Assembly: GCF_001050515.1 (NCBI RefSeq)
Contig: NZ_CAHS01000013.1
Location: 248,001 to 312,000, forward strand
Direction: 5' to 3'
Source: Erwinia piriflorinigrans CFBP 5888
GTDB lineage: Bacteria > Pseudomonadota > Gammaproteobacteria > Enterobacterales > Enterobacteriaceae
Length of the DNA stretch: 64,000 nt
Below are positions 27,649-36,226 of the stretch, one piece after another; the stretch's first letter is position 1; every line of letters begins with the position of its first letter. The notes beneath the pieces were generated by a model. It did no database searches and had not been told where the DNA came from. It was given only the letters and a program-made list of their open reading frames with translations. The position numbers and the translations under genes were made by a program.

Positions 27649-28563
27649 ATGACAACTGCAACATCAATGTCGGTCTGTGTGATTGGCCTGGGCTCTATGG
27701 GAATGGGGGCGGCGCAATCCTGTATTCAAGCTGGCCTGAAAACATGGGGCGTGGACCTTAATCAGCAGGCTTTGCAAACGCTACGCGACAGCGGAGCACA
27801 GGCGGCGGACACTTGCGCCGATGCATTTGCCGCCGAACTCGATGCGGTGCTGCTGCTGGTCGTTAATGCGGCCCAAGTCAAACAGATCCTGTTTGCAGAA
27901 AACGGGCTTGCAGCACGATTAAGCCCTGGTACGGCGGTTATGGTCTCTTCTACTCTTTCTTCCCTGGATGCGCAAGATATTGAAAAACAACTCAATACTT
28001 ATCAACTGGTTATGCTGGATGCCCCGGTGTCCGGCGGAGCCGCGAAAGCGGCAAAGGGCGAAATGACGGTAATGGCATCAGGCAGCGATCGCGCCTTTGC
28101 GCTGTTGCAGCCGGTACTGGATGCGGTGGCGGCTAAAGTCTACCGTATCGGCAGTGAAATTGGTCAGGGCTCGACGGTGAAGATTATTCACCAGCTGCTG
28201 GCCGGTGTGCATATCGCTGCCGGTGCGGAAGCGATGGCGCTCGCTGCCCGTGCCGGTATTTCGCTTGCTACCCTGTATGAAGTGGTGACTCACGCGGCCG
28301 GCAATTCATGGATGTTCGAAAACCGTATGCGTCATGTGGTTGATGGCGACTATTCGCCAACCTCGGCGGTGGATATTTTTGTGAAGGATCTCGGACTTGT
28401 GGCCGACACGGCCCAGGCGCTGCGTTTCCCGCTGCCGCTGGCATCAACGGCTTTAAACATGTTTACCGCTGCCAGCAATGCGGGCTATGGACGCGAAGAT
28501 GACAGTGCGGTCATCAAAATCTTCAGCGGGATCACTCTGCCATGTAAACAGGAGCGTGAATAA
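27649..28563 (+). CDS. ltnD: L-threonate / four-carbon sugar-acid dehydrogenase (LtnD, YgbJ)
   Basis: 304 residues of the beta-hydroxyacid dehydrogenase family. LtnD oxidises L-threonate at C2 to 2-oxo-tetronate with NAD. The Rossmann motif GLGSMG is at 13-18. LDAPVSGGAAKAAKGEMTVM carries the substrate loop, and VKIIHQLL contains the catalytic lysine. GGAGG precedes ATG 27649. It is the first gene of an operon in the E. coli ygbJKLMN order and overlaps otnK by one base. Confidence 0.9.
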   Translation: MTTATSMSVCVIGLGSMGMGAAQSCIQAGLKTWGVDLNQQALQTLRDSGAQAADTCADAFAAELDAVLLLVVNAAQVKQILFAENGLAARLSPGTAVMVSSTLSSLDAQDIEKQLNTYQLVMLDAPVSGGAAKAAKGEMTVMASGSDRAFALLQPVLDAVAAKVYRIGSEIGQGSTVKIIHQLLAGVHIAAGAEAMALAARAGISLATLYEVVTHAAGNSWMFENRMRHVVDGDYSPTSAVDIFVKDLGLVADTAQALRFPLPLASTALNMFTAASNAGYGREDDSAVIKIFSGITLPCKQERE

Positions 28564-29825
28564 TGCGTCTGGGAGTCATTGCAGATGATTTTACCGGAGC
28601 GACCGATATTGCCAGCTTCCTGGTGCAAAACGGGATGTCCACCGTGCAGTTAAACGGTGTGCCTGCTGAAACTCGCCAGCTGAGTGCGGACGCTTTGGTC
28701 GTCAGCCTGAAATCACGCTCCTGCCCGCCGGAAAAAGCGGTAGCCGATTCGCTTCTGGCGCTGAGCTGGTTACAACAACAGGGTTGTGAGCGCTTCTACT
28801 TTAAGTACTGCTCGACATTCGACAGTACGGTTAAAGGTAATATTGGTCCGGTGACCGATGCATTGCTGAAAGCGCTTGGCGAATCACAAACCGTTATCTC
28901 TCCCGCGTTACCGGTTAATGGCCGAACGGTGTATCAGGGACATCTGTTTGTGATGGACAGGCTGCTGTGTGACTCGGGGATGCGCCATCATCCGGTAACG
29001 CCAATGACGGATAGCAGCCTGCTACGCCTGATGGAAAGGCAGGCCAGCGGTAAAGCGGGACTGATCGGCAGCCAGACGCTCGATCGGGGCGCACCGGCGG
29101 TTCAGGCGGCTCTGGGTGCACTGAGCGAGCAGGGCATAAACTATGTGGTTCTCGATGCGCTCCATGAACAGCATCTGTTAATCCAGGGTGAGGCGCTGAA
29201 AGATATGCGGTTGCTGACCGGAGGAGCGGGCCTGGCGATTGGCCTGGCCCGTCAGTGGGCAAATGCTACGCAGGATAGTGATGTTTCACAGGCCGCAGGC
29301 GCACCGCAAGGGCAATATGCCGTGGTTCTGTCAGGATCCTGTTCGGAGATGACGCAGCGCCAGGTGGATCGCTATCGTCAGCAGGCGGCCGCGCAAAGTA
29401 TCGACATTGAGCGCGCCCTTTACCAGCAGGAGCGGTATGCGCGTGAACTTTGTGACTGGGTTTCTTTACATAAACAGGACGCGCTGGCACCCCTGCTTTA
29501 TGCCACCTCAGGGCCGGACAGGCTGCAATCCGTCCAGCAGCGTTACGGTGTGCAACGTAGCAGTGAAGCGGTCGAACGGCTGTTTGCTACCGTTGCATGC
29601 GAGTTACAGCAGCGTGGCTGGCAGCGCTTTATCGTGGCTGGGGGGGAAACTTCTGGCGTGGTGACGCAGGCGTTGGGTATTGATGCTTTCCATATCGGCC
29701 CGGCGATTTCACCCGGCGTACCCTGGGTGCGCGCGGTTCAGCAGCCAATATCACTGGCGCTAAAGTCAGGCAATTTTGGCGATGAGGATTTCTTCGCCCG
29801 AGCACAAAAGGAATTCTCCGTATGA
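28563..29825 (+). CDS. otnK: 3-oxo-tetronate 4-kinase (OtnK, YgbK)
   Basis: 420 residues of the four-carbon acid-sugar kinase (DUF1537) family. OtnK phosphorylates 3-oxo-tetronate at O4 using ATP. The N-terminal motif ADDFTGATD is diagnostic. KYCSTFDSTVKGNIGPV follows, and VAGGETSGVVTQALG near the C-terminus is the nucleotide-binding segment. All are intact. Its ends overlap ltnD by one base and otnC by four (ATGA), showing translational coupling. Confidence 0.92.
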   Translation: MRLGVIADDFTGATDIASFLVQNGMSTVQLNGVPAETRQLSADALVVSLKSRSCPPEKAVADSLLALSWLQQQGCERFYFKYCSTFDSTVKGNIGPVTDALLKALGESQTVISPALPVNGRTVYQGHLFVMDRLLCDSGMRHHPVTPMTDSSLLRLMERQASGKAGLIGSQTLDRGAPAVQAALGALSEQGINYVVLDALHEQHLLIQGEALKDMRLLTGGAGLAIGLARQWANATQDSDVSQAAGAPQGQYAVVLSGSCSEMTQRQVDRYRQQAAAQSIDIERALYQQERYARELCDWVSLHKQDALAPLLYATSGPDRLQSVQQRYGVQRSSEAVERLFATVACELQQRGWQRFIVAGGETSGVVTQALGIDAFHIGPAISPGVPWVRAVQQPISLALKSGNFGDEDFFARAQKEFSV

Positions 29826-30445
29826 CTGAACAGCAAGCCCGGGAAGAGATAGTCAGGCTGGGTGCCTCTTTTTTCCAGCGCGGGTACGCCACCGGCTCGG
29901 CTGGCAACCTCTCAATGCGACTTTCCGACGGGACGCTGCTGGCGACGCCAACCGGATCTTGTCTTGGTGAACTGGTGGCGCAGCGATTATCAAAAGTGAC
30001 GGAGCAGGGGGAGTGGCTTTCCGGTGATAAACCTTCAAAAGAGATAAGCTTCCATCGCGCCATCTATGCCAATAATCCTGCCTGCGGGGCCATCGTCCAT
30101 CTGCACTCTCACTATTTAACCGCGCTCTCCTGTCTTCAGGGGCTGGATGTGAAAAACTGCATTCGCCCGTTCACGCCTTATGTGGTGATGCGAGTTGGCA
30201 CAGTGCCCGTCGTGCCTTATTACCGTCCTGGCGATACGCGTCTTGCTAAAGATCTCGCACAGTTGGCTCCTCACCATAAGGCTTTTCTGTTGGCCAATCA
30301 CGGCCCGGTTGTCGTGGGGAAAACGCTGCGTGAAGCAGCGGAGAATACCGAAGAATTGGAAGAGACCGCACGACTGATATTTACCCTGGGCGATCGCCCG
30401 ATACGCTATCTTCACAATGACGAAGTCGCCGAATTACGGAGCTGA
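29822..30445 (+). CDS. otnC: 3-oxo-tetronate 4-phosphate decarboxylase, class II aldolase fold (OtnC, YgbL)
   Basis: 207 residues of the class II aldolase/adducin family. It decarboxylates 3-oxo-tetronate 4-phosphate to dihydroxyacetone phosphate and CO2. [10 protein letters not shown] and TPTGS are the phosphate-binding loops. [12 protein letters not shown] supplies two zinc-binding histidines and LLANHGPVV a third. It lies between the kinase and isomerase genes, with the start inside the otnK stop and a 2-base gap to otnI. Confidence 0.92.
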   Translation: MTEQQAREEIVRLGASFFQRGYATGSAGNLSMRLSDGTLLATPTGSCLGELVAQRLSKVTEQGEWLSGDKPSKEISFHRAIYANNPACGAIVHLHSHYLTALSCLQGLDVKNCIRPFTPYVVMRVGTVPVVPYYRPGDTRLAKDLAQLAPHHKAFLLANHGPVVVGKTLREAAENTEELEETARLIFTLGDRPIRYLHNDEVAELRS

Positions 30446-30447
30446 AT

Positions 30448-31224
30448 ATGCCCAAGTTTGCTGCCAATTTATCGACCCTGTTTAACGAAATGCCGTTTCT
30501 GCAACGTTTCGATGCTGCGGCACAAGCCGGGTTTCGCGCGGTTGAATGCCTGTTTCCCTATGAGTATGAGCCAGCAGTATTGAAACAGGCGTTAACCCGT
30601 AATCACCTGGAGCTGGTGTTGTTTAATACCGCACCCGGCGATACCGGAGCGGGGGAATGGGGAATTTCCGCTATTCCTGGCCGTGAAGCCGATGCGCGAC
30701 GTGATATTGACCGTGCGCTGGAATATGCACTTGTTCTCGATTGTCGCCAGGTACACATCATGGCAGGCGTGGTTCCAACCGCTGCAGATCGTGAAGTGTA
30801 CTGTCGAACCTTGATCGACAACGTGCGCTATGCGGCAGAGCGTTTTGCCCAACACGATATCCGCATTTTGCTTGAAGCACTTAACCCTGCAACCAAACCA
30901 GGCTATCTCTATTCCAGTCAGTATCAGGTGTTGGAAATGGTAAAGCGGATCGATCGTCCGGGCGTTTTCAGCCAGCTCGATTTGTATCACGCACAGCTGG
31001 TAGACGGCAATCTGACTCACCTGATCGCTGATTACATTGGGCAGTATCGACACATCCAAATTGCTTCAGTGCCCGCTCGCCATGAACCGGATGAAGGTGA
31101 AATTAACTATCCGTGGCTCTTCGAGCTGATCGATCGCAGCGGATATCAGGGCTGGATTGGCTGCGAGTATATTCCGCGCACGACAACCCAGGCAGGATTG
31201 GGGTGGTTGTCCGCATTTAATTAA
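30448..31224 (+). CDS. otnI: 2-oxo-tetronate isomerase, hydroxypyruvate isomerase-like (OtnI, YgbM)
   Basis: 258 residues, a TIM-barrel isomerase related to hydroxypyruvate isomerase. OtnI interconverts 2-oxo- and 3-oxo-tetronate so the kinase can act. [21 protein letters not shown] and the metal-site glutamates in LLEALNP and [10 protein letters not shown] are family signatures. It starts two bases after otnC. A 145-base gap with a hairpin separates it from the transporter gene. Confidence 0.9.
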   Translation: MPKFAANLSTLFNEMPFLQRFDAAAQAGFRAVECLFPYEYEPAVLKQALTRNHLELVLFNTAPGDTGAGEWGISAIPGREADARRDIDRALEYALVLDCRQVHIMAGVVPTAADREVYCRTLIDNVRYAAERFAQHDIRILLEALNPATKPGYLYSSQYQVLEMVKRIDRPGVFSQLDLYHAQLVDGNLTHLIADYIGQYRHIQIASVPARHEPDEGEINYPWLFELIDRSGYQGWIGCEYIPRTTTQAGLGWLSAFN

Positions 31225-31267
31225 GCACAATGCATAACGATTAACGTTGCGGGCTTTGGCTCGCTAC

Positions 31268-31308
31268 GCGGTTTTTTGCGGCCTGAAACAGGCCACAACG
31301 CCGGGAAA
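31268..31308 (+). repeat. Intra-operon hairpin, copy 2 of a related pair
   Basis: A T-run is followed by GGCCTG-AAA-CAGGCC at 31280-31294 and then GCCGGGA, in the gap between otnI and ygbN. Order and bases resemble the element at 292-328. It may lower expression of the distal transporter or protect the upstream mRNA. Confidence 0.4.
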
Positions 31309-31369
31309 CAGGCTGTCAATCAACGCGCTTCAGGCGCAAAAACAATAAAATCCGACGAGGCTAAATATC

Positions 31370-32719
31370 ATGTCTACCGCCCTGTTATTAACTATTGCCG
31401 TAGCTAGCGTACTGATGTTGCTGCTGTTGGTGATTAAAGCCAAAGTCCATCCTTTTGTTGCTCTGCTGGTGGTGAGTCTGCTGGTTGCATGGGTAACCGG
31501 TATTCCGACCGATAAAATCATGCCGACGATCGTAGCCGGTATGGGCGGTCTGCTGGGGTCCATAACCATTATCATTGTGTTGGGTGCAATGCTGGGAGCC
31601 ATCATTGAATCTTCCGGCGGTGCGGAATCGCTGGCGCAGCGACTAAATCATCGCCTGGGCGAACAACGTAGCGTTGCAGCGCTGACGATAGCGGCGTTTA
31701 TTTTGGGAATTCCCGTTTTTTTTGAAGTCGGGTTTATTATTGTGATCCCGCTAATTTATGGTTTTGCCAAAGTGGCACGCGTTTCCCCGCTTAAATATGG
31801 GCTTCCGATGGCGGGAGTGATGCTGACCGTGCATGTTGCTCTACCCACTCATCCGGGAGCGGCGGCGGCGGCGGGGTTGCTGCATAGTGATATGGGGTGG
31901 CTAATGTTGTCAGGGATCGCGATTTCCATTCCGGTTAGTGTGGCGGGCTATGTTATCGCCCAGCGAATGAACCGTCGGCATTATCAGCTCTCCCTCGCCG
32001 TACTGGAGCAGCTACAGCTTGCAAAGCAAGATGGCGTCCGCCAGCAGCAGCAATCGCCGGGAGCCTGGCTGATTTCATCACTTATCCTGGTGCCGATAGT
32101 CCTTATTGTCGTCGGCACGCTGGCTCACAGCGCCTTGCCACCGTCGAATGCGTTGCGCCAGCTGCTCACGCTCATTGGGACTCCGGCGATTGCCCTGTTG
32201 ATCGCCCTGGCGCTGTCTGCCTGGCTGCTGGGGCTGCGTCGGGGCTGGAGTAAAGATAAGCTGAGTGATTTGCTGGATCGCGCAATACCCGGCTCAGCTG
32301 GCGTCATTCTGGTCGCTGGTGCGGGAGGGGCATTTGGTAAGGTTCTGGTAGAATCTGGCGTGGGTAAAGCGCTGGCTTTATCGCTGGAAAATATTCATCT
32401 GCCGCTGATCCCAGCCGCATTTCTTTTGTCTCTGGCGCTACGCGCTTCACAGGGTTCTGCCACCGTGGCGATACTGACGACCAGCGGCTTGCTGGCTGAG
32501 GCGGTTAGCGGAGTCAGTGAGTGGCAGCTGGTGCTGGTCACGCTCTCTGCCTGCTTTGGCGGCCTGGGACTGTCACATGTGAATGACGCAGGGTTCTGGG
32601 TGGTAACGCGTTATCTTGGCCTGTCCGTTGCTGATGGGCTTAAAACCTGGACAGTGCTGACCACGGTGATGGCACTTAGCGGATTTGCGCTGGTATGGCT
32701 CGTCTCTTTGCTCACGTAG
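31370..32719 (+). CDS. ygbN: GntP-family sugar-acid transporter (YgbN)
   Basis: 449 residues, about 12-14 membrane helices, of the gluconate:proton symporter family. Family segments include GMGGLLGSITIIIVLGAMLG, PVFFEVGFIIVIPLIYG and LSHVNDAGFWVVTRYLG. It probably imports threonate or a related four-carbon acid for the upstream enzymes. GAGG lies nine bases before ATG 31370. It is the last gene of the operon. No clear terminator follows before the yohP promoter, so limited read-through is possible. Confidence 0.9.
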   Translation: MSTALLLTIAVASVLMLLLLVIKAKVHPFVALLVVSLLVAWVTGIPTDKIMPTIVAGMGGLLGSITIIIVLGAMLGAIIESSGGAESLAQRLNHRLGEQRSVAALTIAAFILGIPVFFEVGFIIVIPLIYGFAKVARVSPLKYGLPMAGVMLTVHVALPTHPGAAAAAGLLHSDMGWLMLSGIAISIPVSVAGYVIAQRMNRRHYQLSLAVLEQLQLAKQDGVRQQQQSPGAWLISSLILVPIVLIVVGTLAHSALPPSNALRQLLTLIGTPAIALLIALALSAWLLGLRRGWSKDKLSDLLDRAIPGSAGVILVAGAGGAFGKVLVESGVGKALALSLENIHLPLIPAAFLLSLALRASQGSATVAILTTSGLLAEAVSGVSEWQLVLVTLSACFGGLGLSHVNDAGFWVVTRYLGLSVADGLKTWTVLTTVMALSGFALVWLVSLLT

Positions 32720-32746
32720 AGCAAGTACCGACAGAAAAAAAAGCAA

Positions 32747-32776
32747 TTGAGCAAAACTCTATTATTCTTCTACACT
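32747..32776 (+). promoter_or_regulatory. Candidate (sigma-S-like) promoter of yohP
   Basis: TTGAGC (-35) and TACACT (-10) are 18 bases apart. The base before the -10 is C, giving CTACACT, which resembles the stationary-phase sigma-S element CTATACT. It lies about 45 bases before yohP. Confidence 0.45.
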
Positions 32777-32822
32777 TGGGTGACTACTTTGTCGTGGCTT
32801 TTTATTGATTTGAGGTGATGAA

Positions 32823-32906
32823 ATGAAGATTTTTCTGTGGATTATTGCGATTATTTTTATTGTCGGTTTGCTGACAATTACGGGTGTGTTTAAACTTATT
32901 TTCTAA
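32823..32906 (+). CDS. yohP: Small membrane protein YohP, 27 residues
   Basis: ATG 32823 follows GAGGTG at good spacing and encodes one hydrophobic helix, MKIFLWIIAII at the start and TGVFKLIF at the end. Length and ending match E. coli YohP, whose sequence begins MKI and ends TGVFKMIF. YohP is a single-span inner-membrane protein of unknown role; its mRNA has been studied as a membrane-targeted transcript. It has its own promoter-like site and a downstream terminator. Its size means automatic annotation may miss it. Confidence 0.85.
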   Translation: MKIFLWIIAIIFIVGLLTITGVFKLIF

Positions 32907-32911
32907 AGTTG

Positions 32912-32957
32912 ATGCGGGAAGGCTGTTGTGTCATATACAGTCTCAACCCGCATTTTT
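32912..32957 (+). terminator. Terminator of yohP
   Basis: ATGCGGG and CCCGCAT pair around a 28-base loop that contains a smaller CTGT/ACAG stem. Five Ts follow. It begins six bases after the yohP stop. Confidence 0.7.
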
Positions 32958-33048
32958 CCTTCTGCAAAGTGTGCGGCTTGCTAACGCTCACCCGCCCGGC
33001 GACTCTTCAACGATGGCGTTCAGCAGGTGTCTGCACCGGCACTCTGTA

Positions 33049-33270
33049 TCATCGCGGATGCTGCGATTTAGTTTTGAAGCAGGCGTTCGTCATATTGACC
33101 ACCTCTTTTTTGCAGCAGCTTACTTTCATGCCTGATGCGAAAACGAAAAGGTCGCTCGTATTCAGACGCTTACGGCATGCTGCACAGATGGCACCGTGAT
33201 GCTCACCATATTTATCACCACGTATCGTAAAAACAAACCTGCGACATCCACATCTGCTACATCTCAGCAT
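33049..33270 (-). CDS. Small zinc-ribbon-like protein
   Basis: 73 residues from ATG 33270, with AAAGGTG seven bases upstream. The N-terminus reads MLRCSRCGCRRF, and ICAACRKRL follows about 25 residues later. The two CxxC pairs make a likely zinc ribbon. The pattern resembles small zinc-binding proteins, some of prophage origin, found in enterobacteria (YnfU-like), but I cannot assign it firmly. The last third is polar and may be disordered. It is convergent with yohP, sits in AT-rich DNA, and has no operon partner. Confidence 0.55.
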   Translation of the reverse strand: MLRCSRCGCRRFVFTIRGDKYGEHHGAICAACRKRLNTSDLFVFASGMKVSCCKKEVVNMTNACFKTKSQHPR

Positions 33271-33679
33271 CTTTATCACCTTTACTCATCCTGAGAACTA
33301 TTACGTTAGAAATATTTTAACAAAATTTATGTGGATATCCATAAATAATGTTAACCAAAATTATTTTCGCATAACTCATTTAATTTGTTGTTTATTATGT
33401 GTTTTTTAAATTAATTAGGCAGTATGCCTCAATATCGATGGTGTCTAACATAAAAAAAGTGAGGTTTTATGATCTGGAACAAGGGCATTTTGTTGGGGGT
33501 AGCGTGGAGGAAAGGGGCTCCAAAGGGGACAAATATCGCGTTATTTGGAAACTTTTTTCTGATGGTTTAGAATTACAGTCATATCAGCTTTTCTTAATTT
33601 GATTGATTTTACATAACGTTAACGTTGAGCCGATTGATTTATCATCAAATAGCATGCATGTAATGGTCTTAAAATCGGC
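33271..33679. other. AT-rich intergenic region before pagP
   Basis: About 400 bases with low GC. An open frame near 33438-33602 encodes a polar peptide but lacks a ribosome site. A 33-codon frame at 33470 has GAGG close to its ATG but no known relative. I see no convincing gene or strong hairpin. Position between the zinc-ribbon gene and pagP suggests remnants of an insertion. Confidence 0.4.
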
Positions 33680-33713
33680 CATTGAATGGCTGTTGAAGTA
33701 AAACTTTTATAAT
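33680..33713 (+). promoter_or_regulatory. Candidate PhoP-type promoter of pagP
   Basis: A perfect -10 TATAAT is at 33708-33713. Eleven bases upstream is a degenerate direct repeat, CATTGA-N5-TGTTGA at 33680-33696, in the spacing of PhoP boxes, and no good -35 exists. pagP is PhoP-activated in Salmonella and E. coli, which favours the reading, but the first half-site is poor. Confidence 0.35.
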
Positions 33714-33789
33714 TGATACTTTGAGCCCGTCGAAACAGGCTGGCTATTTCAAGTGCGCTATGTCGCACATTAATCAGGGAGCTGTGAAA

Positions 33790-34365
33790 ATGACGATGAA
33801 ACGTAAACTTGTCTTGTACTTTTTGATGCTGCCTTGCTACCTGTGCATAGCGAGTGTGCATGCGGCCACTTTGGCAGATGGCGTTGCCAACGGCTGGCAC
33901 AGCTTCAGCGATAATGTCAGTCAGACGTGGAATGAACCGCAAACATTCGACCTGTACGTCCCGGTAATCACCTGGCACAACCGATGGGCATACGATTCAG
34001 ATAAGACGGATAAATATAACGAACATCCCTGGGGGGCTGGCGGAGGCATCTCACGCTACAACGAAAAGGGAAACTGGAACGGCATCTATTTGATGGCTTT
34101 TAAAGACTCCTTTAACAAGTGGGAGCCAATAGGGGGTTATGGTTGGGAAAAAACCTGGCGTCCGTTAGCTGAACCTGATTTTCATCTCGGTTTGGGCTAC
34201 ACCGCAGCAGTGACGATGCGCGATAACTGGAACTATATTCCTATTCCGGTGATATTACCCTTGGCTTCAATAGGTTATGGTTCCGCTTCTTTCCAGATGA
34301 CTTACATTCCAGGAACTTATAATAACGGAAACGTATATTTTGCCTGGCTGCGCTGGCAGTTCTGA
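33790..34365 (+). CDS. pagP: Lipid A palmitoyltransferase
   Basis: 191 residues from ATG 33790, with GGGAG seven bases upstream; E. coli PagP has 186. It is an 8-stranded outer-membrane barrel enzyme that transfers palmitate from phospholipid to lipid A. A signal peptide of about 24 residues ends SVHAAT. The catalytic histidine in [10 protein letters not shown] and the aspartate-serine pair in [12 protein letters not shown] are present. The end [23 protein letters not shown] region matches the family closely. Single gene, next to cspE as in E. coli. Confidence 0.96.
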   Translation: MTMKRKLVLYFLMLPCYLCIASVHAATLADGVANGWHSFSDNVSQTWNEPQTFDLYVPVITWHNRWAYDSDKTDKYNEHPWGAGGGISRYNEKGNWNGIYLMAFKDSFNKWEPIGGYGWEKTWRPLAEPDFHLGLGYTAAVTMRDNWNYIPIPVILPLASIGYGSASFQMTYIPGTYNNGNVYFAWLRWQF

Positions 34366-34515
34366 CGTCACGTCAGAGGCGAGAAGTTAATGTATGGTAA
34401 AAAAAAACGATATTTATCACTTTTTCGCCCCTGGCGACTGGACAAAAGCCTTCGCAATTGCTGTACTAACCCTCGACACAGTTTAGTGTCCATTTTTCAT
34501 GTAAAGGTAATATAG

Positions 34516-34725
34516 ATGTCTAAGATTAAAGGTAGCGTTAAGTGGTTTAATGAGTCCAAAGGATTCGGTTTCATTACTCCTGAAGATGGTAGCAAAGATG
34601 TATTCGTACACTTCTCTGCCATCCAGAGCAATGGTTTCAAAACTCTGGCTGAAGGTCAGCGCGTAGAGTTCGAAATCACTAACGGTGCCAAAGGCCCATC
34701 TGCTGCTAACGTTGCCGCTATTTAA
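34516..34725 (+). CDS. cspE: Cold-shock-like RNA chaperone CspE
   Basis: 69 residues, a single OB-fold cold-shock domain. RNP1 KGFGFITP and RNP2 VFVHFSAIQ bind single-stranded RNA and DNA. The sequence is nearly identical to E. coli CspE, including [14 protein letters not shown], and gene order pagP-cspE supports CspE over CspC. It melts RNA hairpins and can relieve termination. AAAGG precedes ATG 34516, and a strong terminator follows. Confidence 0.95.
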   Translation: MSKIKGSVKWFNESKGFGFITPEDGSKDVFVHFSAIQSNGFKTLAEGQRVEFEITNGAKGPSAANVAAI

Positions 34726-34746
34726 GTTATCAGACAGAATTCTTAA

Positions 34747-34773
34747 AACCCGCCTTATGGCGGGTTTTTTTTT
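34747..34773 (+). terminator. Terminator of cspE
   Basis: AACCCGCC and GGCGGGTT pair around TTAT and run into nine Ts, about 20 bases after the stop. Confidence 0.9.
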
Positions 34774-35078
34774 ACCTGCGCTCCGTCAAACGGTGCCCAT
34801 TGTTGAAAGACTACCCATCACTCACGTTAGCGGCTAAAGAAGAGTATCAGCCAGCTAACCGTCACCGCGCATGTTATTATTACCGCGAGATATTCGTTGC
34901 GTTTACGGGGAAGCCAGACCATCTCTCTTATCCTTTTTTGTCAAATGGCATCCAGTGTAGGGCGACAAGATTAAGGAAACATTAAAGCGATGTTTGAGCG
35001 TGCTACGTGCTCTTCAGTCAATGAGAGGCGGCGCCGAAATGTTAACAAGTCCAGTAAGCGTGGCTGGGGGGATGAATT
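34774..35078. other. Intergenic region where E. coli has crcB
   Basis: About 300 bases with no gene I can support. In E. coli a fluoride channel gene, crcB, lies here; no trace of a CrcB reading frame is visible on either strand. Confidence 0.5.
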
Positions 35079-35864
35079 ATGAAAGTAGCCTTAGGACAAT
35101 TCGCGGTAGGTCGTGAGTGGCAGAAAAATGCCGATATCTGCATCAGCCTGATGGATCAGGCTTACCGGCAGGGTGCTCACTTACTGGTATTGCCAGAGGC
35201 GGTGTTAGCGCGTGATATCGCCGACCCTGAATGGGGAATAAAAGCCGCTCAGCCTCTCGATGGCCCTTTTCTGACTTTACTACTGGCTGCCAGCCTGCAT
35301 AACACCCTGACGACGGTGTTGACTATTCACGTGCCGGATGACAAGGGGCGCGTTTTTAACGTGCTGGTAGCCATGCGTAAAGGCGAGATTATCGCCCGCT
35401 ATGATAAGTTGCATCTCTATGATGCTTTTGCCATTCAGGAATCACTTCATGTTAATGCGGGGGATCGCATACCTCCGCTGGTGAATGTCGACGGGATGAA
35501 GGTCGGTCTGATGACCTGCTATGACATCCGTTTTCCTGAATTGGCACGTCGATTGGCGTTAGACGGCGCTGATTTGTTGGTGCTGCCTTCTGCCTGGGTA
35601 AGAGGACCGCTTAAAGAGATGCACTGGCAGGTGTTGGTCACCGCGCGCGCGCTGGAAAACACCTGTTATGTGGTGGCAGTAGGGGAGTGCGGGCCGCGCA
35701 ACATTGGTAACAGCATGGTGGTTGATCCGTTGGGTGTCGCCATTGCCAAAGCGGCGGAGGGACCGGCGCTGGTGTTAGCTGAAATCGATGCGGAGCGTAT
35801 CGCCGAAGCTCGTCGCGTACTGCCAGTGCTGGCTAATCGGCGTTTTGCTCCACCGCAGCTTTGA
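35079..35864 (+). CDS. ybeM: Deaminated-glutathione amidase, nitrilase family (YbeM/Nit1)
   Basis: 261 residues, full length for the family. It hydrolyses deaminated glutathione, a side product of transaminases, to alpha-ketoglutarate and cysteinylglycine. The nitrilase triad is complete: E40 in VLPEAV, K110 in [10 protein letters not shown] and C147 in [19 protein letters not shown] lies before ATG 35079. In E. coli K-12 the corresponding gene is damaged, so this is an intact version at the same locus, between cspE and tatE. Confidence 0.92.
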   Translation: MKVALGQFAVGREWQKNADICISLMDQAYRQGAHLLVLPEAVLARDIADPEWGIKAAQPLDGPFLTLLLAASLHNTLTTVLTIHVPDDKGRVFNVLVAMRKGEIIARYDKLHLYDAFAIQESLHVNAGDRIPPLVNVDGMKVGLMTCYDIRFPELARRLALDGADLLVLPSAWVRGPLKEMHWQVLVTARALENTCYVVAVGECGPRNIGNSMVVDPLGVAIAKAAEGPALVLAEIDAERIAEARRVLPVLANRRFAPPQL

Positions 35865-35970
35865 TCAACATGTTTTGTTACAGCATCGGCTTGAATTGCT
35901 TCCTGAAGCGGGCGTTAATACAGTACGTGTGAAGATCGCATTGCGGTCAGGTTGATGACAGAAGGTAAAA

Positions 35971-36174
35971 ATGGAAGGTATCAGTCTTGCTAAATTGCTG
36001 ATTGTGGGTGCACTTATCGTCCTTTTATTTGGGACCAAAAAATTGCGTACTCTTGGTGGGGATCTGGGATCGGCGATTAAAGGCTTCAAAAAGGCGATGA
36101 ATGACGATGGCGGCTCAACGAGCAAAACTGCGCCAGAAGATAAACATGTCGGGCCGACTGTTCATAAAGAGTAG
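35971..36174 (+). CDS. tatE: Sec-independent translocase protein TatE
   Basis: 67 residues. One N-terminal membrane helix ([20 protein letters not shown]) is followed by an amphipathic helix ([15 protein letters not shown]) and a polar tail. This is the TatA/TatE pattern, including the [14 protein letters not shown] hinge. TatE is a minor TatA-like pore component for export of folded proteins. GAAGG precedes ATG 35971. Gene order ybeM-tatE-lipA is as in E. coli. Confidence 0.95.
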   Translation: MEGISLAKLLIVGALIVLLFGTKKLRTLGGDLGSAIKGFKKAMNDDGGSTSKTAPEDKHVGPTVHKE

Positions 36175-36183
36175 TGGGTTAGG

Positions 36184-36216
36184 AAAAAAACGGATGACCC
36201 AGCCATCCGTTTTTTT
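36184..36216. terminator. Bidirectional terminator between tatE and lipA
   Basis: AAACGGATG and CATCCGTTT pair around seven bases, with an A-run before and a T-run after. It can stop both convergent genes. Confidence 0.9.
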
Positions 36217-36226
36217 ACGACGGGCG

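Noticed and set aside
33399..33602. 67-codon open frame before pagP
   Set aside because: No ribosome site near any start codon, AT-rich and isolated. The amino-acid content is not impossible, but nothing else supports translation.
34800..34985. 61-codon frame between cspE and ybeM as a possible crcB remnant
   Set aside because: No similarity to CrcB segments, no ribosome site, wrong strand for crcB.
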